Positions 41,885 to 50,634 of a stretch of 64,000 nucleotides of DNA are shown here, one piece after another. The number at the start of each line of letters is the position of its first letter. Position 1 is the stretch's first letter. The position numbers and the translations under genes were made by a program. This stretch comes from Agromyces mediolanus (GTDB lineage: Bacteria > Actinomycetota > Actinomycetes > Actinomycetales > Microbacteriaceae). The notes beneath the pieces are model-generated. The model searched no databases, was not told the origin of the DNA, and was given only the letters and a program-made list of their open reading frames with translations. The stretch spans positions 1,333,532-1,397,531 of the forward strand of contig NZ_BMRJ01000001.1 in NCBI RefSeq assembly GCF_014648575.1, in the 5' to 3' direction.

Positions 41885-42459
41885 TGTCCGGCTCCGTGCT
41901 GGCAGTCGGCGTCGTCGGCGCGTGCGCCGCCACCGCGCTCGCCGCGCTGCCGCTGCTCGGCGTGCACGTCGAACGCCAGCGCGCCGCGCATGCCGCCGAT
42001 GCGGCCGCGCTCGCCGCGGCCGACGCGCTGAGCGGGGCGGTCGCCGGGGTGCCGTGCGAACTCGCCGCCGAACTCGCCCGCCGCAACGGGGCGACGCTCA
42101 CGGGCTGTGACGCCGACGGCCTCGTCGCTCGGGTGCGCGTCGAGATCGGCCTGCCGCTCGGCGGGGTCGCCGCTTCGGCGCGAGCCGGCCCGCCTCCCGT
42201 TCCGTCGGAGCGCGTCGCCGACCGAGCGGCCTCAGTCGAAGACCGTCTCGATGAAACGGTAGTCGACCGCGGTCGGGCGGGCATCGCCCGGCCCGTCGAA
42301 CTCGAGGCCGGCGCCGCGGGCGTAGACGTAGCGCTTGCCGGCATCCGCGTTCAGCTCGATGCGCGGGCGGGGGTCACCGCTGTCGAGGAACGCGGTCGCG
42401 ACGGTCTTGCCTTCGAGTGGCCCGTCGATCAGCTTGGCGGTGTACGAGCCCGAGGATGA
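41884..42459 (+). CDS. Rv3654c-like TadE/G pseudopilin, C-terminus runs antisense to neighbour
   Basis: The first 115 or so residues match the Rv3654c-type Flp-cluster protein: an N-terminal hydrophobic helix, HVERQRAAHAADAAALAAADAL, and a Cys pair (VPCELA, LTGCDADG). The frame then stays open past the expected end (near ASARAGPPPVP, about 42200) for a further 75-80 residues that lie wholly antisense to the hypothetical gene at 42232-42468. That tail resembles no pilin domain. Either the natural stop was lost or a frameshift is present, or the tail is real. ATG overlaps the TadE stop by one base. The N-terminal domain is confident; the true 3' end is not. Confidence 0.6.
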   Translation: MSGSVLAVGVVGACAATALAALPLLGVHVERQRAAHAADAAALAAADALSGAVAGVPCELAAELARRNGATLTGCDADGLVARVRVEIGLPLGGVAASARAGPPPVPSERVADRAASVEDRLDETVVDRGRAGIARPVELEAGAAGVDVALAGIRVQLDARAGVTAVEERGRDGLAFEWPVDQLGGVRARG

Positions 42460-42468
42460 CGTGTCCAT
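42232..42468 (-). CDS. small hypothetical protein
   Basis: A 78-residue protein with a polar N-terminus (MDTSSSGSYTAKLIDGPLEG) and mixed alpha/beta character; no signal peptide or membrane segment. I do not recognise the family. The start at 42468 has GGAGGA about 10-15 bases upstream, which supports it as a genuine gene. It lies convergent to the tad cluster, and its coding region is almost fully overlapped by the open frame of the upstream pseudopilin gene. It is divergent from topA. Confidence 0.65.
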   Translation of the reverse strand: MDTSSSGSYTAKLIDGPLEGKTVATAFLDSGDPRPRIELNADAGKRYVYARGAGLEFDGPGDARPTAVDYRFIETVFD

Positions 42469-42550
42469 GCGGTCATTCTCCTCCGCCCGTGTCGAACCGC
42501 AAGGGGTGGATACGCCACCGTGGCGGAGGTGCGCTCCCGGCCAGGGTGTG

Positions 42551-42556
42551 TATCGT
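42551..42556 (+). promoter_or_regulatory. -10 box of topA
   Basis: TATCGT about 93 bases before the topA start, giving a leader of roughly 85 nt with AGAGGAG at its end. Confidence 0.35.
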
Positions 42557-42648
42557 GTGGCTGTCGGCGCTCGGCGTCGACGGACAGCACACCGCTCGGG
42601 GGCGCGGCGTTCCGCTGCACTCTCGTCTCGAAGCAATAGAGGAGTCTG

Positions 42649-45444
42649 GTGTCAGGCAAGAAGTTGGTGATCGTCGAGTCGCCGACCAAGATGAAGTCGA
42701 TCGCCGCGTATCTCGGCGACGGCTACGAGGTGCTGTCGTCCGTCGGGCACATCCGCGACCTGGTCGAGCCGAAGAACCTCCCGCCGGAGCTCAAGAAGGG
42801 CCCGCTGGGCAAGTTCTCGGTCGACGTCGACAACGGCTTCGAGCCGTACTACGTCGTGTCCGACGCGAAGAAGAAGACCGTCGCCGAACTGAAGCGCGCG
42901 CTGAAGGGGGCTGACGAGCTCCTGCTCGCCACCGATGAAGACCGCGAGGGCGAGGCGATCGCCTGGCACCTGCTGCAGGAGCTGAAGCCGAAGGTGCCCG
43001 TGCGCCGCATGGTCTTCCACGAGATCACGAAGGACGCGATCCTCGCGGCGAAGGACAACACCCGCGAGCTCGACACCTCGCTCGTCGACGCGCAGGAGAC
43101 GCGACGCATCCTCGACCGCCTCTACGGCTACGAGGTCTCGCCGGTGCTCTGGCGCAAGGTCGGCCCCGGCCTGTCCGCGGGCCGCGTGCAGTCGGCGGCG
43201 ACCCGCCTCGTGGTCGACCGCGAGCGGGAGCGCCTCGCGTTCGTCGCCGCAGGCTACTGGGATCTCGTCGGCACCTTCGCGACCGACGCCCCGGGCAGCG
43301 CCTTCGCGGCCAAGCTCGTCCGCGTCGGCGGCAAGCGGATCGCCACCGGCCGCGACTTCAACGACGACGGCAAGCTCACCTCCTCCGCGGTGGTGCTCGA
43401 CGAGCCCACCGCGACCGCGCTCGCCGCCGCCCTCCGGGACGACACCGTCGCCCGCCGCGTCGCCAAGGTCGAGTCGAAGCCGTACTCGCGCCGCCCGGCC
43501 GCGCCGTTCACCACCTCCACCCTCCAGCAGGAGGCGGCCCGCAAGCTCCGCCTCTCCGCGAAGGACACGATGCGCGTGGCGCAGTCGCTCTACGAGAACG
43601 GCTACATCACCTATATGCGCACCGACTCGAACTCGCTGTCGCAGCAGGCGATCGCCGCTGCCCGGGCGCAGGCGACGAAGCTCTACGGCGCCGACTCGCT
43701 GCCCGACAAGCCCCGCGTCTACGCCGGCAAGTCGAAGAACGCGCAGGAGGCGCACGAGGCGATCCGCCCGTCCGGCGAGGTCTTCCGCACGCCGTCCTCG
43801 CTCCAGGGTTCGCTGCGCGGCCGGGAGTTCGACCTCTACGACCTCATCTGGAAGCGCACCGTCGCCTCCCAGATGGCCGACGCCAAGGGGCACACCGCGA
43901 CCGTCACCATCGAGGTCGGGCCGACCGCGGCATCCGCTGCGGCGCCCGCCGAGCCGACCGCCCCGGTCGGCGGCACGACCGCGGAGTTCACCGCGAGCGG
44001 CACCGTGATCACCTTCCGCGGCTTCCTCGCCGCCTATGAAGAGGGACGAGACGAGGAGCGCAACGCCGACGACTCCGGCGACGCCAAACTCCCGCAGCTC
44101 GCCGAAGGGCAGAGCGTCGAGCTCGCCGAGCTCGAGGCCAAGGGCCACGAGACCAGCCCGCCGCCGCGATACACGGAGGCGAGCCTCACGAAGCGCCTCG
44201 AGGAGCTCGGCATCGGCCGTCCCTCGACCTTCGTGTCGATCATCTCGACGATCCTCGACCGCGGTTACGTGACCCAGCGCGGCCAGGCGCTCGTGCCGAG
44301 CTGGACCGCCTTCTCCGTCGTGCGGCTGCTCGAAGAGCACTTCGGCGATCTCGTCGAGTACGACTTCACCGCCGAGATGGAGGACGACCTCGACCGCATC
44401 GCTGCCGGCGAGGCCGACCGCGTCGACTGGCTGAACGAGTTCTACTTCGGCAGCGAGCGGCACCGCGGGCTCCGCCAGGTCGTCGACAACCTCGGCGAGA
44501 TCGACGCCCGCGAGATCAACTCGATGGCGATCGCGCCGGACGTGACGCTGCGCATCGGCAAGTACGGCCCCTACCTCGAGGTCGTCGAGGAGGGCGCCGC
44601 CCCCGACGCGACCCCGCGCCGGGTCAACCTGCCGCCCGAGCTCGCCCCCGACGAACTCACGATCGAGAAGGCGCGCGAGCTCATCGACGCGCCCGTGCAG
44701 AGCGACCGGGTGCTCGGGCAGAACCCCGCGAACGGCAAGCAGGTCGTCGTGAAGGACGGCCGATTCGGTCCGTACGTGACCGAGCTCGAGCCGGAGCCCG
44801 AGGCCGCGGAGGCGACGGTCGACCAGGCCACCGGTGAGGTCGTCGAGACGAAGCCGAAGCGCGGCGCGAAGAAGGCCGCGGCCGTCAAGCCGCGCACCGC
44901 CTCGCTGTTCAAGTCGATGGATCCGGCCGAGGTCGACCTCGACACGGCGATCCGGCTGCTCGAGCTGCCCCGCGTGGTCGGTCTCGACCCCGAGTCGGGC
45001 GAAGAGATCACGGCCCAGAACGGCCGCTACGGTCCGTACTTGAAGAAGGGCGCCGAGACGCGCACGCTGCCGAGCGAGGACGCGATCTTCGACCTCGACC
45101 TGGCCGGCGCGCTCGAGCTGCTCGCTCAGCCGAAGTACGGCGCCCGCCGGGCGTCGAGCGCGCTGAAGGAGTTCGACGCCGATCCCGTGAGCGGCAAGCC
45201 GATCAAGGTGAAGGACGGCCGCTTCGGGCCGTACGTCACGGACGGCGAGACGAACGCCACCATCCCGCGAGCCGAGTCGGTCGAGGACATCACCTTCGAG
45301 CGTGCGGTCGAGCTGCTGCAGCTGAAGCGCGAGAAGGGGCCGGCGAAGCCGAAGGCCAAGCGGGCGACGACGACGAAGAAGGCGGCTCCGAAGAAGCCGG
45401 CGGCGGCCAAGAAGACCGGCACCTCGAAGAAGAGCCAGGCGTGA
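42649..45444 (+). CDS. topA: DNA topoisomerase I
   Basis: Type IA topoisomerase of 931 residues that relaxes negative supercoils. The Toprim domain begins with VIVESPTKMKSIAAYLG and contains ATDEDREGEAIAWHL; the catalytic tyrosine is Y322 in YITYMRTDS. The C-terminal half (about 620-900) has repeated domains with KDGRFGPYVT-type units in place of zinc fingers, as is usual in actinobacteria, and ends in a Lys/Ala-rich tail of about 30 residues that aids processivity in relatives. The start is GTG 42649 with AGAGGAG upstream. tmk overlaps its stop, starting an operon with holB. Confidence 0.97.
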   Translation: MSGKKLVIVESPTKMKSIAAYLGDGYEVLSSVGHIRDLVEPKNLPPELKKGPLGKFSVDVDNGFEPYYVVSDAKKKTVAELKRALKGADELLLATDEDREGEAIAWHLLQELKPKVPVRRMVFHEITKDAILAAKDNTRELDTSLVDAQETRRILDRLYGYEVSPVLWRKVGPGLSAGRVQSAATRLVVDRERERLAFVAAGYWDLVGTFATDAPGSAFAAKLVRVGGKRIATGRDFNDDGKLTSSAVVLDEPTATALAAALRDDTVARRVAKVESKPYSRRPAAPFTTSTLQQEAARKLRLSAKDTMRVAQSLYENGYITYMRTDSNSLSQQAIAAARAQATKLYGADSLPDKPRVYAGKSKNAQEAHEAIRPSGEVFRTPSSLQGSLRGREFDLYDLIWKRTVASQMADAKGHTATVTIEVGPTAASAAAPAEPTAPVGGTTAEFTASGTVITFRGFLAAYEEGRDEERNADDSGDAKLPQLAEGQSVELAELEAKGHETSPPPRYTEASLTKRLEELGIGRPSTFVSIISTILDRGYVTQRGQALVPSWTAFSVVRLLEEHFGDLVEYDFTAEMEDDLDRIAAGEADRVDWLNEFYFGSERHRGLRQVVDNLGEIDAREINSMAIAPDVTLRIGKYGPYLEVVEEGAAPDATPRRVNLPPELAPDELTIEKARELIDAPVQSDRVLGQNPANGKQVVVKDGRFGPYVTELEPEPEAAEATVDQATGEVVETKPKRGAKKAAAVKPRTASLFKSMDPAEVDLDTAIRLLELPRVVGLDPESGEEITAQNGRYGPYLKKGAETRTLPSEDAIFDLDLAGALELLAQPKYGARRASSALKEFDADPVSGKPIKVKDGRFGPYVTDGETNATIPRAESVEDITFERAVELLQLKREKGPAKPKAKRATTTKKAAPKKPAAAKKTGTSKKSQA

Positions 45445-46061
45445 GCCGGGGCCTGTTCATCACCCTCGAGGGCGGCGACGGCTCAGGCAAGACCACGCAG
45501 GCCGAGCTCCTCCGGGATTGGCTCGACGGCCTCGGTCGCGAGGTCGTCCGCACCCGTGAGCCCGGTGGCACCGAGGTGGGCGTCGAGGTGCGCGAGATCG
45601 TGCTGCACCACCGCGGCGACATCAGCCCTCGCGCGGAGGCGCTGCTCTACGCGGCCGACCGGGCCCACCACGTCGCGACCCTCGTGCGACCGGCGCTCGA
45701 GCGCGGAGCGGTGGTGCTGCAGGACCGGTACATCGACTCCTCCGTCGCGTACCAGGGCGCCGGCCGCGTGCTCGACAGCCGCGAGGTCCGCGCCCTCTCC
45801 GAGTGGGCCACCGAGGACCTGGCCCCCGACCTCACCGTGCTGCTCGATCTCGACCCCGAGACCGCCCGCGGTCGCCTCGACGCCTCGCGCACCCGCTACG
45901 ACCGGCTCGAGGCCGAGGCATCCGAGTTCCACCGACGCGTGCGGGAGGCGTACCTCGCGATCGCGGCGGCCGAGCCGGAGCGGGTCGTCGTCGTCGACGC
46001 TGCGCAGCCCGCCGAGCAGATCGCCGCCGAACTGCGCGCGCGGATCGAACCGCTGCTCTAG
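45441..46061 (+). CDS. tmk: dTMP kinase
   Basis: Thymidylate kinase of 206 residues. The P-loop is EGGDGSGKTTQAELL, followed by the DR-type motif TREPGGTEVG, DRYIDSSVAYQGAGR and the LID region around RTRYDRLEAE. It converts dTMP to dTDP. The start is GTG 45441, overlapping the topA stop (GTGA). The order topA, tmk, holB links supercoiling, nucleotide supply and replication genes, as in related actinobacteria. Confidence 0.96.
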   Translation: MSRGLFITLEGGDGSGKTTQAELLRDWLDGLGREVVRTREPGGTEVGVEVREIVLHHRGDISPRAEALLYAADRAHHVATLVRPALERGAVVLQDRYIDSSVAYQGAGRVLDSREVRALSEWATEDLAPDLTVLLDLDPETARGRLDASRTRYDRLEAEASEFHRRVREAYLAIAAAEPERVVVVDAAQPAEQIAAELRARIEPLL

Positions 46062-46111
46062 ATGGCTCGGACGGGCGAGCGGATGCCTCGGGTCGCGTCG
46101 GCGGTGGAGGG

Positions 46112-46123
46112 TAGCGTGGCAGG
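46112..46123 (+). promoter_or_regulatory. leaderless-type promoter of holB
   Basis: TAGCGT (46112-46117), six bases, GTG 46124. It would allow holB to be expressed apart from topA-tmk. Confidence 0.45.
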
Positions 46124-47332
46124 GTGAGCGTGTGGAGCGAACTGACGGGGCAGGATGCCGCGATCGCCGTGTTCCGCGCGGCCGCCTCGGCCTCGACCGT
46201 CCGCGCCGGCGCAGCCGCCGAGGGTGACGCCTCGACCGCTCCGGACGCGCGCAGCATGACGCACTCCTGGCTCATCACCGGCCCGCCGGGTTCGGGGCGT
46301 TCCAACCTCGCCTACGCCTTCGCGACGGCACTCATCGCGGGGGACGCCGACGGTGACGAGCCGACCCGCATCCAGGTCGAGGCGCGCAGCCACCCCGACC
46401 TGCACGTGCTCACCACCGAGGGCGTCATCATCAAGGTCGCCGACGTCCGCGACATCGTGAAGCGCTCGCACTACGCGCCCTCCGTCGGCCGCCACCGGGT
46501 GATCGTCGTCGAGGACGCCGATCGCATGACCGAGCAGACCTCCAACGTGCTCCTGAAGGAGCTCGAGGAGCCGCCGGAGCGCACCGTGTGGATCCTCTGC
46601 GCCCCGAGCGAGGCCGACCTCATCCCGACGATCCGATCGCGCGTGCGTTCCGTGCGCCTGCAGGTGCCGAGCATCGCCGACGTGGCCGAGCTGCTCGTGC
46701 GCCGCGACGGCGTCGAGCCGGGCCTGGCCGAGCGCGCCGCCCGTGAGGCGCAGAGCCACATCGGCATGGCGCACCGGCTCGCCACGAACGAGGAGGCCCG
46801 CAGCCGTCGCGCCGAGACGCTCCGGCTCGCCCTCGGCGTGCGCTCCGCCGCGACGGCGGTGATGACGGCGTCGCGACTCCTCGAGATCGCCGGTGACGAT
46901 GCGAAGGCCATCACCGAGCTGCGCGACCAGGAGGAGCGCGAGCACGCGCTGCGCTCCCTCGGGCTCGCGCCGGGGCAGGCCATTCCGCCCGCGCTGCGCT
47001 CGCAGATCAAGGCGCTCGAGGACGAGCAGAAGCGACGGGCCACGCGAAGTCTCCGCGACGGCATCGACCGCATCCTCGTCGATCTCGCCTCGCTCTACCG
47101 CGACGTGCTGCTGCTGCAGCTCGACGCGAGAGTGCCGCTCGTGAACCGCGAGATCGAGGCCGAACTCGGTGCCGCCGCCGCGGCCGCCACGCCGGCGCGC
47201 ACGCTCGCGACGCTCGACGCCATCCAGCTCGCACGCACCCGCATCGAGGGCAACGTCGCACCGGCGCTCGCGCTCGAGGCGATGCTCGTGAGCGCCATCA
47301 GACGACCAGGGACCGAACGGGGGGCCGCATGA
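46124..47332 (+). CDS. holB: DNA polymerase III delta' subunit
   Basis: Clamp-loader subunit of 402 residues with the AAA+ fold: ITGPPGSGRSNLAYAFA replaces the canonical P-loop (K to R), as in delta' proteins that do not hydrolyse ATP, and RHRVIVVEDADRMTEQTSNVLLKELEEPP is the family core. The C-terminal collar domain follows. It helps load the beta clamp on DNA. The four zinc cysteines found in E. coli HolB are not visible. The stop overlaps the next ATG (ATGA). Confidence 0.93.
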   Translation: MSVWSELTGQDAAIAVFRAAASASTVRAGAAAEGDASTAPDARSMTHSWLITGPPGSGRSNLAYAFATALIAGDADGDEPTRIQVEARSHPDLHVLTTEGVIIKVADVRDIVKRSHYAPSVGRHRVIVVEDADRMTEQTSNVLLKELEEPPERTVWILCAPSEADLIPTIRSRVRSVRLQVPSIADVAELLVRRDGVEPGLAERAAREAQSHIGMAHRLATNEEARSRRAETLRLALGVRSAATAVMTASRLLEIAGDDAKAITELRDQEEREHALRSLGLAPGQAIPPALRSQIKALEDEQKRRATRSLRDGIDRILVDLASLYRDVLLLQLDARVPLVNREIEAELGAAAAAATPARTLATLDAIQLARTRIEGNVAPALALEAMLVSAIRRPGTERGAA

Positions 47333-48894
47333 TCCGCACCGGCACGACCGGGGGCGCTCGCGCTCGCAGACGCATCGGGGCCGTCGGCCTCGTCGCCGCG
47401 GTGGCGCTGCTGCTGAGCGGCTGCTTCCCCGACCTCGGCGGCCTCTTCCCGAAGCCCGCGGCCACTTCGACGCCGACCGGCGAGCAGGTCTCGGCCGAAC
47501 TGCAGCCGTTCTACTCGCAGATCCTCGAGTGGAAGGGCTGCGGCGAGAAGCTCGAGTGCTCGACCGCGAAGGCGCCGCTCGACTGGGACGACCCGGCGGC
47601 GGGCGAGGTCGAGCTCGCGCTCGTCCGGCACCGTGCCACGGGCGAGCGCATCGGCTCGCTGCTCGTGAACCCCGGCGGCCCGGGGGCGTCGGGCGTCGAC
47701 CTCGTCTCTGACTCGCTCGACTTCGCCGTCGGCCAGCCGCTGCAGGAGCGCTTCGACGTCGTGGGCTTCGATCCCCGCGGCGTCGGCCAGTCGAGCTCGG
47801 TGGTCTGCTACGACGCGGCAGGCATGGACGAGGCGCTGTTCACCATCCCGCCCGGCCAACGGGGGAGCGCCGAATGGATCGCGGCGTCCGCGAAGAACTT
47901 CGAGGACTTCGGCGCCGCCTGCGCCCAGAACACGGGCGAGCTGCTGGGCTACGTCGACACGGTGAGCGCGGCCCGCGACCTCGACCTGCTGCGGGCCATC
48001 CTCGGCGACACGAAGCTGAACTACCTCGGCTACTCCTACGGCACCTTCCTCGGTGCGACGTTCGCCGGGCTCTACCCCGACAAGGTCGGCCGACTCGTGC
48101 TCGACGGCGCGATCGACCCCGCGGCCAGCGAGTTCGAGGTCTCGAAGGCGCAGGCCATCGGTTTCGAGCAGGCGCTTCGCGCGTACATGGCCGACTGCCA
48201 GAGCTCGGCCGACTGCCCGTTCTCGGGCGACGTCGACGCAGGCATGGCCGAGGTCGGCGCGCTCGCGGCATCGCTCGACGCGAGCCCGCTGCGCGGCAGC
48301 GACGGCCGGATGGTCGGGGCCGACACCTACCTCACCGCGATCATCGCGGCGCTGTACAGCCCCGATTCGTGGACGTACCTCTCGCAGATGTTCGACTCGG
48401 TCATGCTCGGCGACGCCGACATGGCGCTCACGCTCGCCGACTTCTACTACGGGCGCAACCCCGACGGCACGTACAGCGACAACTCGACCGAGGCGTTCCG
48501 GGCGATCAACTGCCTCGACTACCCGCTCCGCGACGGCGAGGGCGATCTCCAGGCCGAAGCGGCGGAGATCACCGCGGCGGCGCCCGTCATCGGTCCGTTC
48601 TGGGGCTACGACACGGGCAGCGGCTGCGAGCTGTGGCCGGTGCAGGGCGATGCGACGCGCGCGCAGATCCACGCCGAGGGGGCCGACCCGATCCTCGTCA
48701 TCGGCACGACCGGCGACCCGGCGACCCCCTACGAGTGGGCCGTCTCGCTCGCCGATCAGCTCGACTCCGGTGTGCTCGTGAGCTACGAGGGCGAGGGGCA
48801 CACGGCGTACAACAAGTCCAACTCCTGCGTGAACGACGCCGTCGAGCAGTACTTCATCGACGGCACGGTGCCCGCGAGCGATCCGAAGTGCTGA
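47329..48894 (+). CDS. exported alpha/beta hydrolase, tripeptidyl aminopeptidase type
   Basis: Lipoprotein hydrolase of 521 residues. The signal peptide ends in LLSGC (cysteine about residue 32). The oxyanion segment is LLVNPGGPGASG, the nucleophile lies in GYSYGTFLG (about residue 234), and the acid and histidine lie in the C-terminal TAP-like region (GTTGDPATPYEWA and GEGHTAYN). Several cysteines suggest disulphides. Related to Streptomyces SlpD/E and Tap peptidases that cleave short N-terminal peptides. It is translationally coupled to holB, a placement common in actinobacteria without an obvious functional link. Confidence 0.87.
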   Translation: MIRTGTTGGARARRRIGAVGLVAAVALLLSGCFPDLGGLFPKPAATSTPTGEQVSAELQPFYSQILEWKGCGEKLECSTAKAPLDWDDPAAGEVELALVRHRATGERIGSLLVNPGGPGASGVDLVSDSLDFAVGQPLQERFDVVGFDPRGVGQSSSVVCYDAAGMDEALFTIPPGQRGSAEWIAASAKNFEDFGAACAQNTGELLGYVDTVSAARDLDLLRAILGDTKLNYLGYSYGTFLGATFAGLYPDKVGRLVLDGAIDPAASEFEVSKAQAIGFEQALRAYMADCQSSADCPFSGDVDAGMAEVGALAASLDASPLRGSDGRMVGADTYLTAIIAALYSPDSWTYLSQMFDSVMLGDADMALTLADFYYGRNPDGTYSDNSTEAFRAINCLDYPLRDGEGDLQAEAAEITAAAPVIGPFWGYDTGSGCELWPVQGDATRAQIHAEGADPILVIGTTGDPATPYEWAVSLADQLDSGVLVSYEGEGHTAYNKSNSCVNDAVEQYFIDGTVPASDPKC

Positions 48895-48923
48895 TCGGGC
48901 GAGCCCTGCGGGACTGACGTCTC

Positions 48924-48961
48924 GGTGGCGGTGCGGCGGGCGGATCCGCGGCACCGCCACC
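48924..48961 (+). terminator. terminator of topA-tmk-holB-hydrolase operon
   Basis: Perfect 11-bp stem GGTGGCGGTGC/GCACCGCCACC with a 16-nt loop, 30 bases after the hydrolase stop. Confidence 0.7.
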
Positions 48962-49000
48962 GCGTCCCTGCCGTGGTCATCGAGGGCGCCCGGCATCCGC

Positions 49001-49006
49001 TACTAT
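49001..49006 (+). promoter_or_regulatory. -10 box of tRNA-Thr
   Basis: TACTAT about 42 bases before the mature tRNA 5' end. Confidence 0.4.
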
Positions 49007-49047
49007 TGACTCTCGTGCCACCGCAGCGCTCGCGCCGCGGCCGTCAC

Positions 49048-49123
49048 GCCGCCTTAGCTCAGTCGGCAGAGCGATTCACTCGTAATGAATAGGTCGTGGG
49101 TTCGATTCCCACAGGCGGCTCCA
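49048..49123 (+). tRNA. tRNA-Thr (anticodon CGT)
   Basis: Complete cloverleaf: acceptor GCCGCCT/AGGCGGC, D arm GCTC/GAGC, anticodon stem ATTCA/TGAAT with loop CTCGTAA (anticodon CGT, codon ACG), T arm GTGGG/CCCAC with TTCGATT, discriminator T. CCA is encoded (49121-49123). Confidence 0.95.
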
Positions 49124-49129
49124 CACGAC

Positions 49130-49160
49130 ATGCCTTCTCCCGTTCCGCGGGAGGAGGCAT
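49130..49160 (+). terminator. terminator of tRNA-Thr
   Basis: ATGCCTTCTCCCG (49130-49142) and CGGGAGGAGGCAT (49148-49160) pair with one G-U, 5-nt loop, followed by a T-rich stretch. Confidence 0.7.
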
Positions 49161-49232
49161 TCGTCATTTCTGGGCCCGGACGCCTTGGCGACATCTGTCA
49201 CTTGAAGTGCCGTGAATTGGACATTCGTCGCA

Positions 49233-49262
49233 TTGTCCGCGCGCTTCGGACGCGCCTAGCCT
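49233..49262 (+). promoter_or_regulatory. promoter of MHS transporter operon with inverted repeat
   Basis: TTGTCC (49233-49238), 18-bp spacer, TAGCCT (49257-49262). The inverted repeat GTCCG/CGGAC (49235-49239, 49247-49251) sits in the -35/spacer region and could be an operator. The transporter start follows 74 bases downstream. Confidence 0.45.
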
Positions 49263-49335
49263 CGTCGGTACCGGTCACCGATCGAACGGCGCCCGGCTTC
49301 CCCCCGATCCGCATCGCTTCAGTGAGGAAACGATC

Positions 49336-50634
49336 GTGACATCCACCGCACCCCGCACCGTCGCCCGGCCCCGCCGGGCCGCGCTCGCCGCGCTCGCCGG
49401 CACGAGCATCGAATGGTACGACTTCTTCATCTACGCGACGGCCGCCGCCCTCGTGTTCCGGCACGTGTTCTTCCCGCCCGACATGAATCCGGTGCTCGGC
49501 ACGATCGTCGCCTTCGGCACGACTTCCTTCGGCTACCTCGGCCGCCCCATCGGCGCGTTCCTCTTCGGTCACTTGGGCGACCGTTTCGGGCGCAAGCCCG
49601 TGCTCATCGCCACGCTGCTGCTCATGGGCGTCGGCACCTTCGGTATCGGCCTGCTGCCCTCCTACGAGGTGGTGGGCCCGCTCGCCCCGCTGCTGCTCAT
49701 CACCCTGCGCCTACTGCAGGGCGTGGCCATGGGCGGCGAGTGGGGCGGCGCCGCGCTGCTCGCGATCGAGCACGCGCCCGCCGAGCGCCGCTCCTTCTAC
49801 GGCTCCTTCGCGCAGCTCGGCTCCTCGGTGGGTGCGACGCTCTCCTCGGCCGTGTTCGCGATCTCGGAGCACATCGGCGACGGCCTCCTCGCGGGCTCGT
49901 GGCGCATCCCCTTCCTCTTCAGCGCCGTGCTGGTGGTCATCGGGCTCATCATCCGCTCGGTCGTCGGCGAGTCGCCCGAGTTCGTCTCGGCCCGCAGCGC
50001 GCAGGAGCTCTCGGCGGCCCCCGTGCGCGAGGTGTTCCGCACGCCGAAGCCGCTGCTCATCGGCATCGGCGCCATGCTCGTCGCCACCGGCGGCTATTAC
50101 GTGACGTCGTCGTTCTTCCTCGCCTATTCCTCGGAGCAAGCCGGCGTGCCGACGGAGCTGGTGCTGAACGCGCTCATCATCGCCGGCCTCTTCGAGATGG
50201 CCTTCGTGCCGCTCGCGGGATGGCTCGGCGATCGATGGCGACCCCAGTACGTCGTCGCAGTCGGGCTCGCGGGCATCATGATCGTCGTGGTGCCGCTGTA
50301 CCTGCTCGCGCACACGGGCTCGTTCCTCGTGATCACGGTCATGCTCGCCGTGACGGCGCTGTTCACCGGCTTCAACTACGGGCCGATCGCCGCCGTGCTC
50401 GCGTCGATCTTCCCGGTGCGAGTGCGATACACCGGCACCTCGCTCGCCTACCAGGGCTCCGCGCTCACGGCCGGGGCGCTCACCCCGATCGTGCTGCCGA
50501 CGCTGCTCGGCATGTCCGAGGGTTCGCCGGTGCTGATCTTCGCCTACCTCGCCCTGCTCTGCCTCGTGGCGATCGGCTGCGTGCTCGCGACCCGCGGGCT
50601 GGCCGCGCGCGTCGAACGGGGGACCGTCGCATGA
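49336..50634 (+). CDS. MFS transporter, metabolite:H+ symporter (MHS) family
   Basis: Twelve-helix transporter of 432 residues. The family signature AALAGTSIEWYDFFIYATAAA is at the N-terminus, the loop motif GHLGDRFGRKPVL lies between helices 2 and 3, and a second loop motif GWLGDRWRPQY lies in the C-terminal half. MHS transporters import organic acids, betaines and related small metabolites with protons. GTG 49336 is preceded by GTGAGGAAA. It overlaps the amidohydrolase gene (ATGA), so it probably imports the substrate degraded by the next two enzymes. Confidence 0.9.
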   Translation: MTSTAPRTVARPRRAALAALAGTSIEWYDFFIYATAAALVFRHVFFPPDMNPVLGTIVAFGTTSFGYLGRPIGAFLFGHLGDRFGRKPVLIATLLLMGVGTFGIGLLPSYEVVGPLAPLLLITLRLLQGVAMGGEWGGAALLAIEHAPAERRSFYGSFAQLGSSVGATLSSAVFAISEHIGDGLLAGSWRIPFLFSAVLVVIGLIIRSVVGESPEFVSARSAQELSAAPVREVFRTPKPLLIGIGAMLVATGGYYVTSSFFLAYSSEQAGVPTELVLNALIIAGLFEMAFVPLAGWLGDRWRPQYVVAVGLAGIMIVVVPLYLLAHTGSFLVITVMLAVTALFTGFNYGPIAAVLASIFPVRVRYTGTSLAYQGSALTAGALTPIVLPTLLGMSEGSPVLIFAYLALLCLVAIGCVLATRGLAARVERGTVA

